This document shows positions 11,337-23,605 of a stretch of 64,000 bases of DNA, piece after piece. This DNA comes from Ananas comosus (taxonomy: Eukaryota > Streptophyta > Magnoliopsida > Poales > Bromeliaceae). The stretch's first letter is position 1, and every line of letters begins with the position of its first letter. Location: positions 1,812,729 to 1,876,728 of the forward strand of contig NC_033634.1 of the NCBI RefSeq assembly GCF_001540865.1, written 5' to 3'. The notes under the pieces were generated by a model, which searched no databases, was not told the DNA's origin, and saw nothing but the letters and a program-made list of their open reading frames with translations. A program made the position numbers and the translations under genes.

Positions 11337-14300
11337 ATGCTCTTATCCGTGCGACCGCCTCCTCCCTCTTCTTCCTCCTCTTCGCCCTCGTCCTCTTCTC
11401 CTCCTCTTCCCCGAGCCCCCTTATCCTTCTCGAACCGGTCGAACCGGTTCACCCGGTCCGGTTCACCCTCCTCCTCGGTTCGGATACAACGCTGCAACAA
11501 AGGGCTCCATTGGAGAGCTCTCCTTCGAATCCCCTCCTCCAATGGAGGCAATAGTGGAAGGTGCCTCTTTGTTATTTTAACCCCCTATCTATAAGCCATT
11601 TTGAAATAACTCCCTCAACTTTTTTCTTTTCTTTTTTTTTTAAGTAGGAAATTATTATATTTGATACCTTTATTAGTTGTCAAAGAGGAAATATATTCAT
11701 TTGAGTTTTATACTCCATAAATTATCAAACGTGTAAAATTTTTCCTAATACTTTAAAATCTAAGTGCTCCTATTATCTCTACGCGTCTAGTTAGTATACT
11801 ATATTTAATTCGCAATTATAAGTTTATGGGAAAACTTCAAATACCCTTTCGCACTTTCTCACTTTAATATCATGTGGTTTAAAGTGTATCAAGTTAGTAT
11901 CTGTGGTTTGGCACTTTCTCACTTTAGTACCATGTACCATGTGGTTTAAAGTGTATCAAGTTAGTACCCAGTGGTTTCGCACTTTCTCATTTTAGTACCA
12001 TGTGGTCTAATATTTCGTTAAATTATGTATACCCTACCTAGGTTTATCGAATATTCATTTTAGTATCCTTTAGTTTTAACTTTGTCACTGATTTAACAAA
12101 AAAAATGCTCCGAAATGGATAATAAAAAGAAAAAAAATGAAACCACAGGGTACTAACTTGATACACTTTAAACCACAGGGTACTAAAGTGAGAAAGTGCG
12201 AAACCACAAGGTACTAACTTGATACACTTTAAACCACATGATATTAAAGTGAGAAAGTGCGAAACCACAGAGGGGGTATTTGAAGTTTTCTCTAAGTTTA
12301 TTAATGTAAGTAATTAGTTTAAATTTTAAAGTCAAAATGCTGTTGACCGGCTCAAATCAAACAAATTGCAAGGTTGGGCAGTGAAGTGAAATCAAAATTT
12401 TGAAAGGTTGCGTAGCTATTTCAAAATGTTTCATAGTTCTGGTAAGTTCTATTAATTTTTTTTACCTATTATAGATTTGCCGAATATTTGTTCTTCTTGT
12501 AAAAGTCAGTAATTTTATTTGCCCTCTAATATACACTTATTGCACTATTGAAACAAATCTCGTGTATATTTCGGTTCTGTTTGGGGATTTTTATAGATTT
12601 GTATCACCTTGCTTATTATACCGCATTGCAGCTGCACTCAGCAGACCATCGGCTCCGACTTCGACCCTTTGGGTATTAACGAGATCTCTTTCGGTTTTGG
12701 TGCGTCATTGAGAAGTGTCGTCGACTTCGTTTGCCAAACATTTGAGAGTACGTCGAGCTCGAGGAAAGAGAAGTCATCCGTTAGTCGAGGAGCGGCAGGT
12801 TCGTTTTGTTTAGTTACGTCTAAATTTTATCACGACATACATGTGCGACTACCGGTAAGTCGAGTTACTGTATGAAAATCAGACAATTTCATTATCTGGC
12901 AGCCGCAATCGAGGACAGTTCTATCGACATTGGCGACTTCTTCAAAGGCCCGCTACCCGGAAAATTCCTAAAGCTCTTAGGGTACTTGGCTTTATCTCGA
13001 CTCGGAGTGTACATACCATTAGGTGGAGTGAACAGGGAAGCTTTTGCTGGTAATTTGGACCAGAACAGTCTGTTAAGCACTTTAGATTCGTTTTCTGGCG
13101 GTGGCGTCGGTAGGCTCGGGATCTGCTCCTTGGGTATCGTTCCCTTTATCAACGCCCAGATCGTTTTTCAGCTTCTCGCGCAGGTTTATCCGAAACTGCA
13201 AGATCTTCAAAAGAGGGAGGGAGAGGCAGGAAGAAAGAAGGTTCTTCAATATACGAGATACGCTTCGGTTGGTTTTGCTGTAGTCCAGGTAGGGAAATGA
13301 GGGCCTTTTCTAATATAGAACTTATCTAAATTACATTGTATTTTGCAACAGGTATTTGAACTTTACCAGATTTAATTTCACTTCCTTACCTTCTTGTATG
13401 TTTGAGTTAACTACATCTCCGGCAGAATCTCCACTATCTGAAACTAATGATATGTTATTTTACCCATTTCAAAATGGCATATAGTTCGGATAATAAGGTC
13501 TACACTTTTTTGCCTTACAGAAACTTTTTTAGTATCTTGATCAAATTCTTCGTCCTTTCTTGCAAGGCTATAGGGCAAGTTCTTTACCTTCGTCCCTATG
13601 TTAACGACTTCAGCACGGAATGGGTAGTGTCGTCTGTTACACTGTTGACACTTGGTTCGGTATTTACGACTTTTCTTGGGGAAAGGATATCTGACCTGAA
13701 ACTTGGAAACGGAACATCCCTTCTGATATTTACGAGCATTATATCCTATTTGCCGGCATCATTTGGTCGAACAGTTGCACAGGCGTTTCAAGAGGGAAAC
13801 TACATCGGACTTGCGACGATTGTCTTATCATTTTTTCTGTTAGTTCTTGGGATTGTGTATGTACAAGTAAGTGAGCTTCTTCATTTCGTCAAGTTGCTTA
13901 GATATTTTCTCTTCGCAAAGCTATCTTTACATATATGCCCCTGTAAAATTTGAATTTCTGTGTATGGTTATACCCCTTGAAGGTCCAGTTTCTTACAAAA
14001 ATACTCTCAACTCTTAACTTTTGAGTCATCAAATCCACTCTGGAAAGTTGGTTCTGTAATAGAAAACATTTTCAATTAGGGGCTTGTTAGTAAGTAGTAA
14101 TGGACAATGGTATTTATATGTAAGAGTTTGAGTTTTCGAAGGCATTTATAGAAGTTCAGAGTTTGTAGATAATTTTGCAGTCCAGCTTTCGAAGTCCAGT
14201 TTTCGAAGGCATTTATAGATAATTTTGCAGGGGTATATATTTAAATTTTCTTTTTTACTTTTATGTTTTATATGTGCTTATTAGCATCTGATGAAGGATT

Positions 14301-15781
14301 TCAGGAAGCTGAAAGGAAAATACCACTCAACTATGCTTCAAGATATAGCAGCAGAAGCGGAGGGCTTCAGAGATCTGCATATCTTCCATTCAAGGTTCGT
14401 AATATTTACTGACACATTTTATTCAACCTTAAAGATCTATAAATAATGCTTTTCGAAATGTAATCTTAGTGGCAAAAAATGTCGACCAAACTAATCACTT
14501 GTAAGAATTTTAAGTAGATTTTTGACGCCTTAAGCCTAATCTTTGTCTATGTCATTAGGTGTGGCTGTAAACAAAGTAATCACAGCAAAGCCAAAGCTTA
14601 CCATTGTACCGAGCCCTTTGTTCACACACCAAATTGTTCAAAAATCAAATTTTACTCAACTCTAGTTTGTTGGTTTTGCAGATGGGAAATTAAGGGATTT
14701 TTGGAAAGTACTTTAACTTCTGTATTCTTCTGTCATGATTATTTTTGAAGTTAAAGTTTGAGACAAAAAAGAAAAAAAGATCCGTAAGGTAGATGCTTAA
14801 AAAATATATATATTTGCGGTCCTTTTATTAAATAGATATATGAGTCAGTTTCTGCATTCAATCTTTGAAAGTTGTGTTATTGACTTAAATCTTTTCGAGC
14901 AGGTTAATAGTTCTGGGGTGATGCCTATAATATTTTCTACATCTTCGCTGGCTTTGCCCGGTACTCTGGCGCGCTTTACTGGTTTATCTGCTCTTAAAAA
15001 TGCTGCAGTCGCTTTAAACCCAGGAGGTAATTTTCTCACTTTCCTAATTCATTATTATATAGAAGCACAAACTACATTGTACTTAAAGAGTTGTTGGTTG
15101 TATCTTCAGCATTTACTTCTTTTTTATATTACAGACTTTTTATTTGTAACTTTGGGCTTAATATCTGCACTTTGAGGCATTTAGATTGTAAGATATACAT
15201 ACAATAACTCCTATCCAAAGTACTCTCATTGCTCATAATTTCTTGCAGGTGCTTTATATCTTCCTACCAATATATTGCTCATAGCTTTTTTCAATTACTA
15301 CTACACCTTTCTCCAACTGGATCCCGACGATGTTAGTGAGCAATTGAAGCGCCAAGGTGCTTCGATTCCTCTTGTCCGACCCGGAAAAAGCACTGCTGCT
15401 TTTCTGAAAACAGTAAGTAGCTTCATTTTCTTCGTAAATTAGCGAACCCTCCTCTTGCTCTCACGCTGAAGAGTGATGGAACAGTAACCGTAGGTTAGTT
15501 AAATGCAAAATGATTCCAGTTCTAATTTCTCGTGGTTTCTATTGTAGGTTCTTAGCCGGATATCGGTTCTGGGCTCTGCCTTTTTGGCCGTGCTCGCTGC
15601 AGGGCCGGCAGTGATCGAACAAACCACGCACTTAACTGCATTCCGGGGATTCGCGGGCACATCTGTTCTCATCCTCGTCGGTTGCGCGACTGATACAGCA
15701 AGAAAAGTGCAGGCGGAGATAATATCTCAGAAATACAAAAACATCGAGTTCTACGACATTAACCGGTACGGCCCGCCGTGA
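11337..15781 (+). CDS. SCY2: SecY-type preprotein translocase of the plastid (SCY2)
   Basis: This is the membrane channel subunit of the second plastid Sec translocase; in Arabidopsis SCY2 is placed in the plastid envelope and is essential. Eight exons join in frame: 11337-11560, 12632-12798, 12903-13288, 13567-13866, 14305-14394, 14903-15026, 15249-15412 and 15548-15781. This gives 562 residues, close to the roughly 575 of Arabidopsis SCY2. Residues 1 to about 75 form a Ser/Pro/Arg-rich transit peptide (MLLSVRPPPPSSSSSSP). SecY hallmarks follow: LALSRLGVYIPLGGVN, GRLGICSLGIVPFINAQI, GNGTSLLIFTSII, and the C-terminal LPTNILLIAFFNYYYTFLQ with SRISVLGSAFLAVLAAGP. The 11337 ATG is chosen because it is the only exon-1 frame whose phase fits exon 2; the 11237 frame hits a stop at 11554. 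Loss of the cpSCY1-type N-terminus favours SCY2, from memory of the family. Confidence 0.9.
11828..12292. mobile_element. MULE-like MITE, family 1, copy B (SCY2 intron 1)
   Basis: The copy starts GGGAAAACTTCAAATACCC and ends GTATTTGAAGTTTTCTC. It is flanked on both sides by the 9-bp duplication TAAGTTTAT (11819-11827 and 12293-12301). A 9-bp duplication with G-rich ends is typical of Mutator-like elements. It lies inside the first intron of SCY2 and contains internal direct and inverted GTGGTTTAAAGTGTATCAAG units. It has no coding capacity. Confidence 0.9.
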
Positions 15782-16714
15782 ATACACTCAGCGAGATTCA
15801 TGTACTCTTTTCTCTTTTTTTTTTTGCTTGTTCATACATCGTGGCGCGAGACAGAAGATAGATCTTTCTTTGTTATGTACTTTGATCATCTTGCTGGGAA
15901 GTGTATGAATCAGTTTGGAGAAAAATTCATTTGTCTTAGTAACATTACCTTGATGTAAAATGGTGTAGTATTGCCCACACTCGGATTAGGGTTAATTGCG
16001 TATGTATGTACCCCTACATTATAATATTGTATATTCATTTTTGTAAAGTGTGAATTATCGAATATATTCCTCAAAGTTGCGTAGTTTGTAAATATTTCTC
16101 TTTCTCCAAATTTGACATTTTTCTCACAAAATAATCACTCTGTCCTTGGCTTAATATACGGATCATGAATTATTTATTTGAAAAAGAGTTGTTATAAAAA
16201 CTGTTTTTCCGCAAGAGTGCTCTCGTCCAAACGGTGAAATTCATCTATCATATTTTGGAGGTTTAGAGAGTTACATTTAATGGTAATTAGACTTAGTTTG
16301 ATATTTAGATCTATCTAATTTTATTAGATAAAATAGAGTTGAGAAAAAAACATATAGCGATATACTTCTACGTTTTCTGTTGGAATCGTCGAAATGCAAT
16401 ATCACGTACGGAAACATCACATACGGAAACAAATAGAGTATTTTGCAATCTTTCTGCAATCCTTAAAACTTTATATGCATAAAACTGTAATTTTTAACTT
16501 TTTAGGGATACATATGAAATTGTGCCAAAAAAAAAGATGGGTCGTTCTCAAAATAGTCCATAGTTGACGGGGGCTTCGAGTAATTTTGCCTCTTTGTGCT
16601 GCAGTAACGGTAGAAAAATTCTCCTTTCTCCCGATCCGTCTCCACCTCATTTCTTTCTCTCTCTCCAACCTCAAATCTAGGGTTTCTGCGCTCTCTCTCG
16701 ATCGATCGATCGAC
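15782..16714. other. SCY2-SEC61G intergenic region
   Basis: The left part is the SCY2 3' UTR (no clear single polyadenylation signal picked). The right part, from about 16590, is the SEC61G 5' leader, CT-rich and ending in four tandem GATC units just before the ATG. Around 16010-16110 there is a decayed piece resembling the ends of MITE family 2. Confidence 0.45.
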
Positions 16715-17017
16715 ATGGACGCCGTTGATTCCGTCGTGGATCCGTTGAGGGAGTTCGCCAAGGACAGCTTCCGCCTCGTCAAGCGATGCCACAAACCCGA
16801 TCGCAAAGGTTAGTCTCTCTCCTGCTCTGAATCCGTAGATCTACGAAACTGTGCAATTTTATTATCGATTCGATTTTGATGGGGTTTTTCCGATGCCCTA
16901 GAGTTCACGAAGGTCGCGATTCGCACCGCGATCGGGTTCGTGGTGATGGGATTCGTAGGGTTCTTCGTGAAGCTGATCTTTATCCCGATCAACAACATCA
17001 TCGTTGGATCTGGTTGA
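16715..17017 (+). CDS. SEC61G: protein transport protein SEC61 gamma subunit
   Basis: This is the small tail-anchored gamma subunit (SecE homologue) that clamps the SEC61 alpha channel in the ER membrane. Exons 16715-16808 and 16902-17017 join inside a GAG codon to give 69 residues, the usual length of plant SEC61 gamma. The cytosolic N-terminal helix carries the conserved [27 protein letters not shown] motif (residues about 9-32). The single membrane helix is [20 protein letters not shown], and the protein ends IIVGSG. A GTGAGT two bases after the stop and an acceptor TTGCAG at 18201-18206 suggest a 3' UTR intron; this is unconfirmed. Most plants have several near-identical copies. Confidence 0.95.
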
Positions 17018-19092
17018 GGTGAGTAGTTGTGTGAATCCCTAATTAGAAAAATTACTGTTTCGACCAGGTTTTAATGTTAACTCTTGTTCTGAATTTACCG
17101 TTCTTATTTGTTCCACATCTTGTATAGTTGTATACTACATGAGTAGAAAAAGAGGGGAGAAAAAGAAAAAAACCTGCAAAACCACCTTAACTTTGACCTG
17201 ATTGAAATTGAAATTTACTAAATCGTGCACCGTGCACAAAATTCCATTAAGATCTCTAAACATCATCACCATGCGACTGCAACATGGCAGTGAAAAATTT
17301 GTCAGAACCCGACCCGAACTTTAGCCAGATAACAGTTAGAAAGTTGTAAATTTAGGCGGCAATTTGCAATAAAACCAAAGTTTACGCACCCCCGAGCTTT
17401 TTCTCTAGATAGAAATGCCAAATAGCTTTTATTCTGGTTGTGTTCTATGTTGAGGTCGTATCTATTTTTCACTTTTTTATTGTCCAAAATTTTCAGCTGT
17501 TACTTGTAATTTATGAAGTGTAATTTTGGTAGCTGCTACAAAATTTTGCTTTGATTTGCATGTTTTGTTTTGTGATTTGTCATGTTTCGATTTTCCTTTA
17601 GTATGCTGCTATGAGGAAGAACATGTTTAGAAGTTTTCTTTAGTTTGATTAGTCATTTCCTAGTTCTATTATCATGGTTTTTTGACATTGAGAAATTCAT
17701 TTACCTGAATAAAAGATAAAACTCATCCCCAAGCATTAGAGTCTCTATTTGGCTCTCGACTCGATTAACATGACCTTTGCTGGATTAACTCTGCTCTTCG
17801 TTTCATTCTAATCGACACTTATGAAACAGGCATTATCATTACGTGCACTGCAATCCCTGTCGTGTTTGTTATTCGTGACATTCTTTCCTTTTTCCCCAGA
17901 TTTTTTGAGTTGGAAGGTAGTGCCCATGAACTATTTTCTACTCCTATACATGTTAATCCGACGCCACTTTCATAGACGTCACATATGTAGCCTCGAATTA
18001 CTTTTTATATAAATCGCATTTTATATTTTGAAACTTGTTTGTTGGTGTTTAAAGTTCGTGAATGTTTAAGAACGCTATCTTCTAGGTGAATGAAATCACA
18101 TGTGCTGCGGCGCTCAATTACATCCAGCTTTAATTTGCATTAATTTACATGAATCCATCTGAGTTTATCAGTACTAAGCTGTTCTTCACTTTTGTTTCGG
18201 TTGCAGAGTTTCTGAGGAACAAGGATGGGGTCTTTAGATAAAATCAGAATCAACTTATGTTGCTTTGGCATTTAGGGAGTTTGAATTCTTATGTACAAGA
18301 AGACATTTAATTCGATTTTTTTGGATTGCTTGCTTTATATTTTGTTAGAAAATCTGCGATGGATTATCTTATTCGGTTTTTTTTTCTATTTTTTTCTTTT
18401 ATCCTTCGTCATCTTCTCTGGACTCACTTGTGGGAGCCTCCCAAACACGTATTTATATTTATTTATATTAATCTGAAGCCAAAGACGCGAGCTTTAAATT
18501 TAAGCTGTCGAAACTATGCTAAACAAAATTTAAACCAGTTGGAGCTTCTGGAAAAGTGCTAATTCCATGCAGGGCTGTTTTGCCCTTTGAGGCATTGTTT
18601 CACCCAGTTGAAGCTTCTGGATAGTGCAGCAGGTATTGTTTGAGTGTAGTTGTGTATTAGACTCCAACAAATGTTTATGTTCAGTATGTCGGAATGATAT
18701 CACTCTTTTTTGAGTGGGGTGTACACACCATCTTCTTCAAAATTCAAAATAACACATTAAAATTTAAATCAAAATTGGATGGCATGGAATGTTTTTTTTT
18801 ATATTATTAGAATTAAGGAATCGGATTTTTTGTTTCTTGGGAGTTTTCGATATTTTTTATTTGGTTGCATGGTTTGTCTTATCTATGATATGATTTATTT
18901 TAGTATGAAAAAAATAACTCCGTCACATGCCTATTTGTCAAAATAAGCTTAAGTGAATTAAAAAGATATTGTAAATAAGTTCGAAGAGGTCGTAAAATTA
19001 ACATGTAATTTATTGGATGTCGCTGCATAATATTAAAAAAATCAGAAAAAAAAAATGTATAAATGTTTTATACTTAATTTTTATAAATTGAA

Positions 19093-19125
<33 letters not shown>

Positions 19126-19128
<3 letters not shown>

Positions 19129-20358
19129 ATAATTTCATAGATGCCCTTCCAGAAACTATTAATTTCATCAATGCCCTTCTAAAACCGATAATATTATGAA
19201 TGCCCTCCAATAAATAAAAAATTATCATAAATACCCTTCACTAGTTAAGTTCGGTCAAAATCCCTTTAAAATAGAGTTATATTTTTAAAATGCCATTTTT
19301 ACCCTTTATCTCCCATTAACAGTAGAAATACTAATAGATATTTCAAGACAATTTCTATAAACCTAAATTTAATTATTTAATATACTAAATATTAAATTAA
19401 ATTATTAATATATATTAATTATTAAAAAATATATAAAAATTGTATTTTATATATAGTATGTTTTTATATGATTTTGGTTTTGTTTTCGGCTTCGGATTTC
19501 GGTTCAAGTTTGGTTTAGATATAAATCAAAACCATAATTGAGTTTGAATATAATGTGATTTTATTTTTTTTGTAACTTTAACTGAAACTATCCGTACTCA
19601 GTATCGATTAAGCTCACCCCATTCAAAATCGAGTTCAAATAAAATTGTGTACCTATATCAATTCACATTCCTAATCAGTAATAGTAATTTTGAAATAAAA
19701 GATAGATTTAATTTTTTTTCCTATTTAATAAAAAATAAATCAAATAACAATATGCATGTATTTTTTTGTCGACTAAAAAAAAGAGAGTTTTGTTCGTAGG
19801 CTAAAATATATTATATTTTAGTTTTTTAATGTATTTAATGGAGAAAATTATTGAGAATAATTTTGGTTAAAAAAATTTTTAAGCTTCCAATATTAAAAAA
19901 AGATAGGAAAAATCCTCAACTTTTATTTTTATTTAAATTTTTATACATAGTTATTTACTTGCCAAAATTTAAATAGAGCCACTAGATTTGGTAAAATCAT
20001 CAAAAAATTTGATAAAATTCTCATTTTTCATACACTAAAATTAGTTAATTTTTTAAAAAACTAAAAGTTAATGGGTTGTCAACTAAAATAATAAAAGTTG
20101 AGGGAGCAGTTTCAAAATGGCATATAGTTGAGAGGGTCTCCATACATTTTTTTGCTTAAGGCATAGTTGAGGGCAAATAGGTCATTTTAAAAATTAACCC
20201 ATCTTTAACCTTTTAATAACTATAGTAAAGTTAAGACAACTGACGGTAGGGGTATTGGTGATAATTTTAAGTGTTTACAGGGGTATATGTGATATTTTAA
20301 ACTTTATAGGGGCATATATGATATTTTAAACTTTGGGAGGGGTATCTATGAAATTGCC

Positions 20359-20360
<2 letters not shown>
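19126..20360. mobile_element. 1.2-kb TIR element without coding capacity
   Basis: The left end GGGATAATTTCATAGATGCC pairs with the right end, whose complement begins GGGGCAATTTCATAGATACC. Both ends repeat internally as degenerate lines (AATGCCCTTCT; GGGGCATATATGATATTTTA), so the arms are repetitive. Both flanks are TA microsatellite, so the duplication is unreadable. A second decayed element resembling the one at 53563 may be nested near 19900-20150. No transposase frame is present. Confidence 0.75.
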
Positions 20361-20403
<43 letters not shown>

Positions 20404-20484
20404 TTGACTGGGTGACCCGGACCCGAGTTAATTTCTCACCCACACCGAACGAGTCCACGTCCTCGTTCCCGTCACCACCCTGCC

Positions 20485-20487
<3 letters not shown>

Positions 20488-20526
<39 letters not shown>
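20488..20526. repeat. (CT)n in the 5' leader of the GluTR-binding gene
   Basis: CT dinucleotide tract of about 39 bp ending 36 bp before the ATG at 20563. CT-rich 5' leaders are common in plant genes, and similar tracts precede both TAD3 copies (29520-29620; 38153-38288). Confidence 0.9.
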
Positions 20527-20529
<3 letters not shown>

Positions 20530-20562
20530 ATCCAACTCCCCAAAAAGAATAGCTACATCACC

Positions 20563-23500
20563 ATGCCTCCTCTTCCCCACGCTCTCCTCTCCCCTTCTCC
20601 AACCCTCATCCTCTCCCCGAAGCCCCATCCGCACCATCGCCCCCTCCCTCTCCCCCTCCACGCCAGATGCTCTCTCCGCGCCGCGATTCCCACCGAGAGC
20701 CCCCCGGCGAGGGGAGGCCTCGCCATTACCAAGCTCTCCCCCGCCGAGCTCTCGAGGACGATCATGGAGCTCGCCTCCGCGGGCACGCTCTCCGCGCTCA
20801 CCCCCGACGGGTGGCCCCTCGGCGTCGGCGCCCGCTTCGTCGCCGACGCGGGAGGCGCCCCTGTGCTGTGCTTGCACTCGCGCGACGGGTCGGTCGCGAG
20901 CGATGCGAGATCCAGCTTCCATGTTATGGTATCATTGACCATTGGGGTTCTCCCTTTTTTTTTTGCCTAAAGTTTGAATTTTTATGTGTTTTGGATTGGT
21001 AATTGCGTTAATTAGGTCTTTTTTTCTGCGAGTTTTGGGAAGTTGAGTGTCAATATTGGTAATACCCACGCTATTCCCCCCAACTACAAGTTTATCTCTG
21101 TGCATAGCAAATCCATAAGCTATGTTGGAGTTGAGCCATTCGAACTGATCCCCATTATTACTAACCAAGCACAATGGTTGTTAAAATATACATGCAATCC
21201 CTGAAATAGGAGTTTCAAACCAATACAGGGCCTTGGAGTTTGCTTCTGTTGTTTCATTTGATGTTTTATGTGTTTTTTTTTTTTTTGAATTTTATTCTTT
21301 ATTTGCTTGGCGAGAACAGTTTGAGCAGAGTGGATCGAGGACGCCGCAATGTACACTTCTGGGTAACGTGGTTAAACCCAGTGACGAAATGCTTTTGAAG
21401 GTAAACTTTTTAATTTTCTTTCTCTACTGTTTTTGTCGCGGATATGTGAAGATTCATGTTTATTACTGCACTTTTCACCTGCAATTTATGAAATGCCTAC
21501 ACCTTCGAGGAATTGCATTGCATTTTGGCAGAAGCTTCGGACTAGATGGGAGAAGAAGTTCGGAGAAGAGATAGATGCAGACCTTTTACATTTGATCTCT
21601 GTCGAACGGATATTTCACAGGGAAGATTTCAAGGAGGTAGGGCGTAATTATTCGTGCTATTTCTTCTGCTTCTTTTATTTTCCGAAGCTTGAAGAGTGTG
21701 ACAAGGGATATACTCTGAAATTGTAGTTGTTTGTTTCCCTTTTCCTGCCAACTTATTCAGTGAATGAATCCTTCAGCGGAGCTTATACAAATAGATCACA
21801 GACACTTCTACAGGGAGTATACGAGGATCAATTACTCTTACCCTTCACAAGGAGAGAAGATCATATGTGACACTTCTTTAAGCATAAGAATGAGATGTGC
21901 TAATTGCTATAAACCTGGGCCTTCCAAATAAATATTAGGTATAAACATAGAGAACTTATTTGTACTATGGACCATTTTGAGTTGGCTACCTAACATTTCA
22001 AAATTCTGATTTCACTATTTAAAATTTCAATTTGTTTGATTTGAATCAATGAACGACACTTTGACTCTAAAATTTGAATGCATCGTTTATTTTTACAGTT
22101 TAGTTAGTATACTTCATGCAATTCTCGTAACTATAAATTTACTAAAATAAATAACTAGATTAAAATTTGAAGTCAGAGTACTGTTAACTTAATCAAATCA
22201 AACAAATTAAAACGTTTGATAGTAAAATCAAAATTTTGAAATGTTTGGCAGCCGATTCAAAATGGTCTATAGTTCAGGTAAGTTCTTTACATTTTTGCCG
22301 AATAAATATTACTAATGGATCGAGTTTGAAGTTTGCAATTGTAGGTATTAAGATGGTCTCCTGCTTGTGGCATATAATCTTCAGTGCTAATCTTCCTGAC
22401 ATGCTAGGCATAAGTATTAAAACATATAGGTCGTCACAAAGTTGATCATGAGGTCAATTCAGTATTTATCTAGCTGTCGAGACTTTCATATTGTAGAATT
22501 AATTTGTCAGCACCATTCTACAAATGCGCGTATCTTCATCATATCTTCTAGCATCTGTAGATCAGCAAAGCGGACTGATGCTATGTTTTCTGGTGAATAT
22601 GTGAGAACAAGTTCTTAAGTATTTGAGCCATTAAAAACCTCTCACGACCTTCCTTTTTTTTTTCCCCAAGGATGGGTTGTGGGTGGCACCATCAGAATAC
22701 TTAAATGCAGAGCCTGATCCTCTTCGGAACTTTGCTGAAAAGATTGTGGACGAAATGAACTCCAGGCATGCGGAGGATGTCCAGCGGTTATGCAATGTCT
22801 ACGTGGAGTCAGGCTTTCAGGTCGTACTCTTACACCCTTTCTTTTGAGATTCTCGAACTTTTCATTATATTACACACTGATGTAGCGTTTAAAATAGTCG
22901 CCAAGATTTTATTCAACTAAATTGATTTTTGCTGCGCTTAGTTACCGGAAAACTGGGTCATTGTTATTAAGCCAAAGATGAAAAGATGCATGGTTTAGTT
23001 AAAGAAACACACGATTGTTTTCTGCATAGCCTTACGATGCTTCGAAGTTAAAATTCTTGGTGCTAACTATGGCAGGTGATAGATGCGAAGATGATATGGG
23101 TAGATAGACTCGGGTTTGACCTGCATGTATGTTCTGAGAAAGGTGTATTTGCGGTCCGAATCCCCTTCCCTAGGGAAGTCGTGGACGAGAAGGGAGCGAA
23201 GTCGTCTTTCAATTTGATGGCTCATCTTGCATGGGAGGTTGACAAGAACTATGTCGCTCCCGACTTTGAGAAAGTAAATTCCTTAAAAATGATCAGATAA
23301 ATGATTTTATTTCTCTATGTTCTTTTGTTGCCATTGTGTTAAAAAAAAATTCGTTGTTTCTACGGTGATCAGTGAAGCAATGTGATTTAATTTTTAGTTG
23401 TTTATCACATACGAAGTGGTTGTGCGATGATTAGAATATTTATAAATAAAAAGAATTTAATCAGGTTCATTGTCTCCAGTTGAAAAATCCTGCCTACCAC

Positions 23501-23605
23501 TGTTCTTCAAATGCAGCTAAAGTAAGTATCCAACCTCTCATTTTGGTTTTGGTTTTGGTTTTGGTTTTGGTTTTGGGTTTGGTCCGAGGGTTTCTCGGGT
23601 TTTAG
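20563..23605 (+). CDS. GLUTRBP: glutamyl-tRNA reductase-binding protein, chloroplastic
   Basis: This plastid protein (GluTRBP/GluBP, PROGRAM) binds glutamyl-tRNA reductase and sets the pool used for haem and chlorophyll precursors. Exons are 20563-20928, 21320-21400, 21532-21636, 22671-22820, 23076-23273 and about 23480-23605, all in phase 0. Residues 1 to about 45 are a Pro/His/Ser-rich transit peptide. The FMN-binding split-barrel-like domain follows: TIMELASAGTLSALTPDGWP, then SGSRTPQCTLLGNV. The C-terminal half has MIWVDRLGFDLHV and IPFPREVVDEKGAKSSFN. These align closely with Arabidopsis At3g21200 (about 317 residues) as I recall it. The C-terminus is uncertain: read straight through, the last exon runs into a TTTTGG repeat and stops at 23605 (341 residues). 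A consensus donor AAA-GTAAGT at 23522 suggests either another short exon or an alternative end after about residue 314. Confidence 0.9.
23542..23580. repeat. (TTTTGG)n hexamer repeat
   Basis: Six or so tandem TTTTGG/GTTTTG units at or just after the 3' end of the GluTR-binding gene. If no further intron is used they are translated as alternating Leu-Val. Confidence 0.9.

Larger units (their letters stand above)
17018..20562. other. spacer between SEC61G and the GluTR-binding gene
   Basis: The first 1.2 kb or so may be SEC61G 3' UTR with a long intron (predicted acceptor at 18206). The rest is AT-rich and non-coding. It includes the 1.2-kb TIR element at 19126-20360, an AT tract and the CT-rich 5' leader of the next gene. 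Confidence 0.5.

Noticed and set aside
11237..11554. 105-codon frame overlapping SCY2 exon 1
   Set aside because: It stops before the exon 1 donor, and its phase does not fit exon 2; the 11337 frame does.
20485..20942. Overlapping frames on the opposite strand of the GluTR-binding exon 1
   Set aside because: Shadows of a GC-rich coding exon; low-complexity Arg/Gly/Ala composition.
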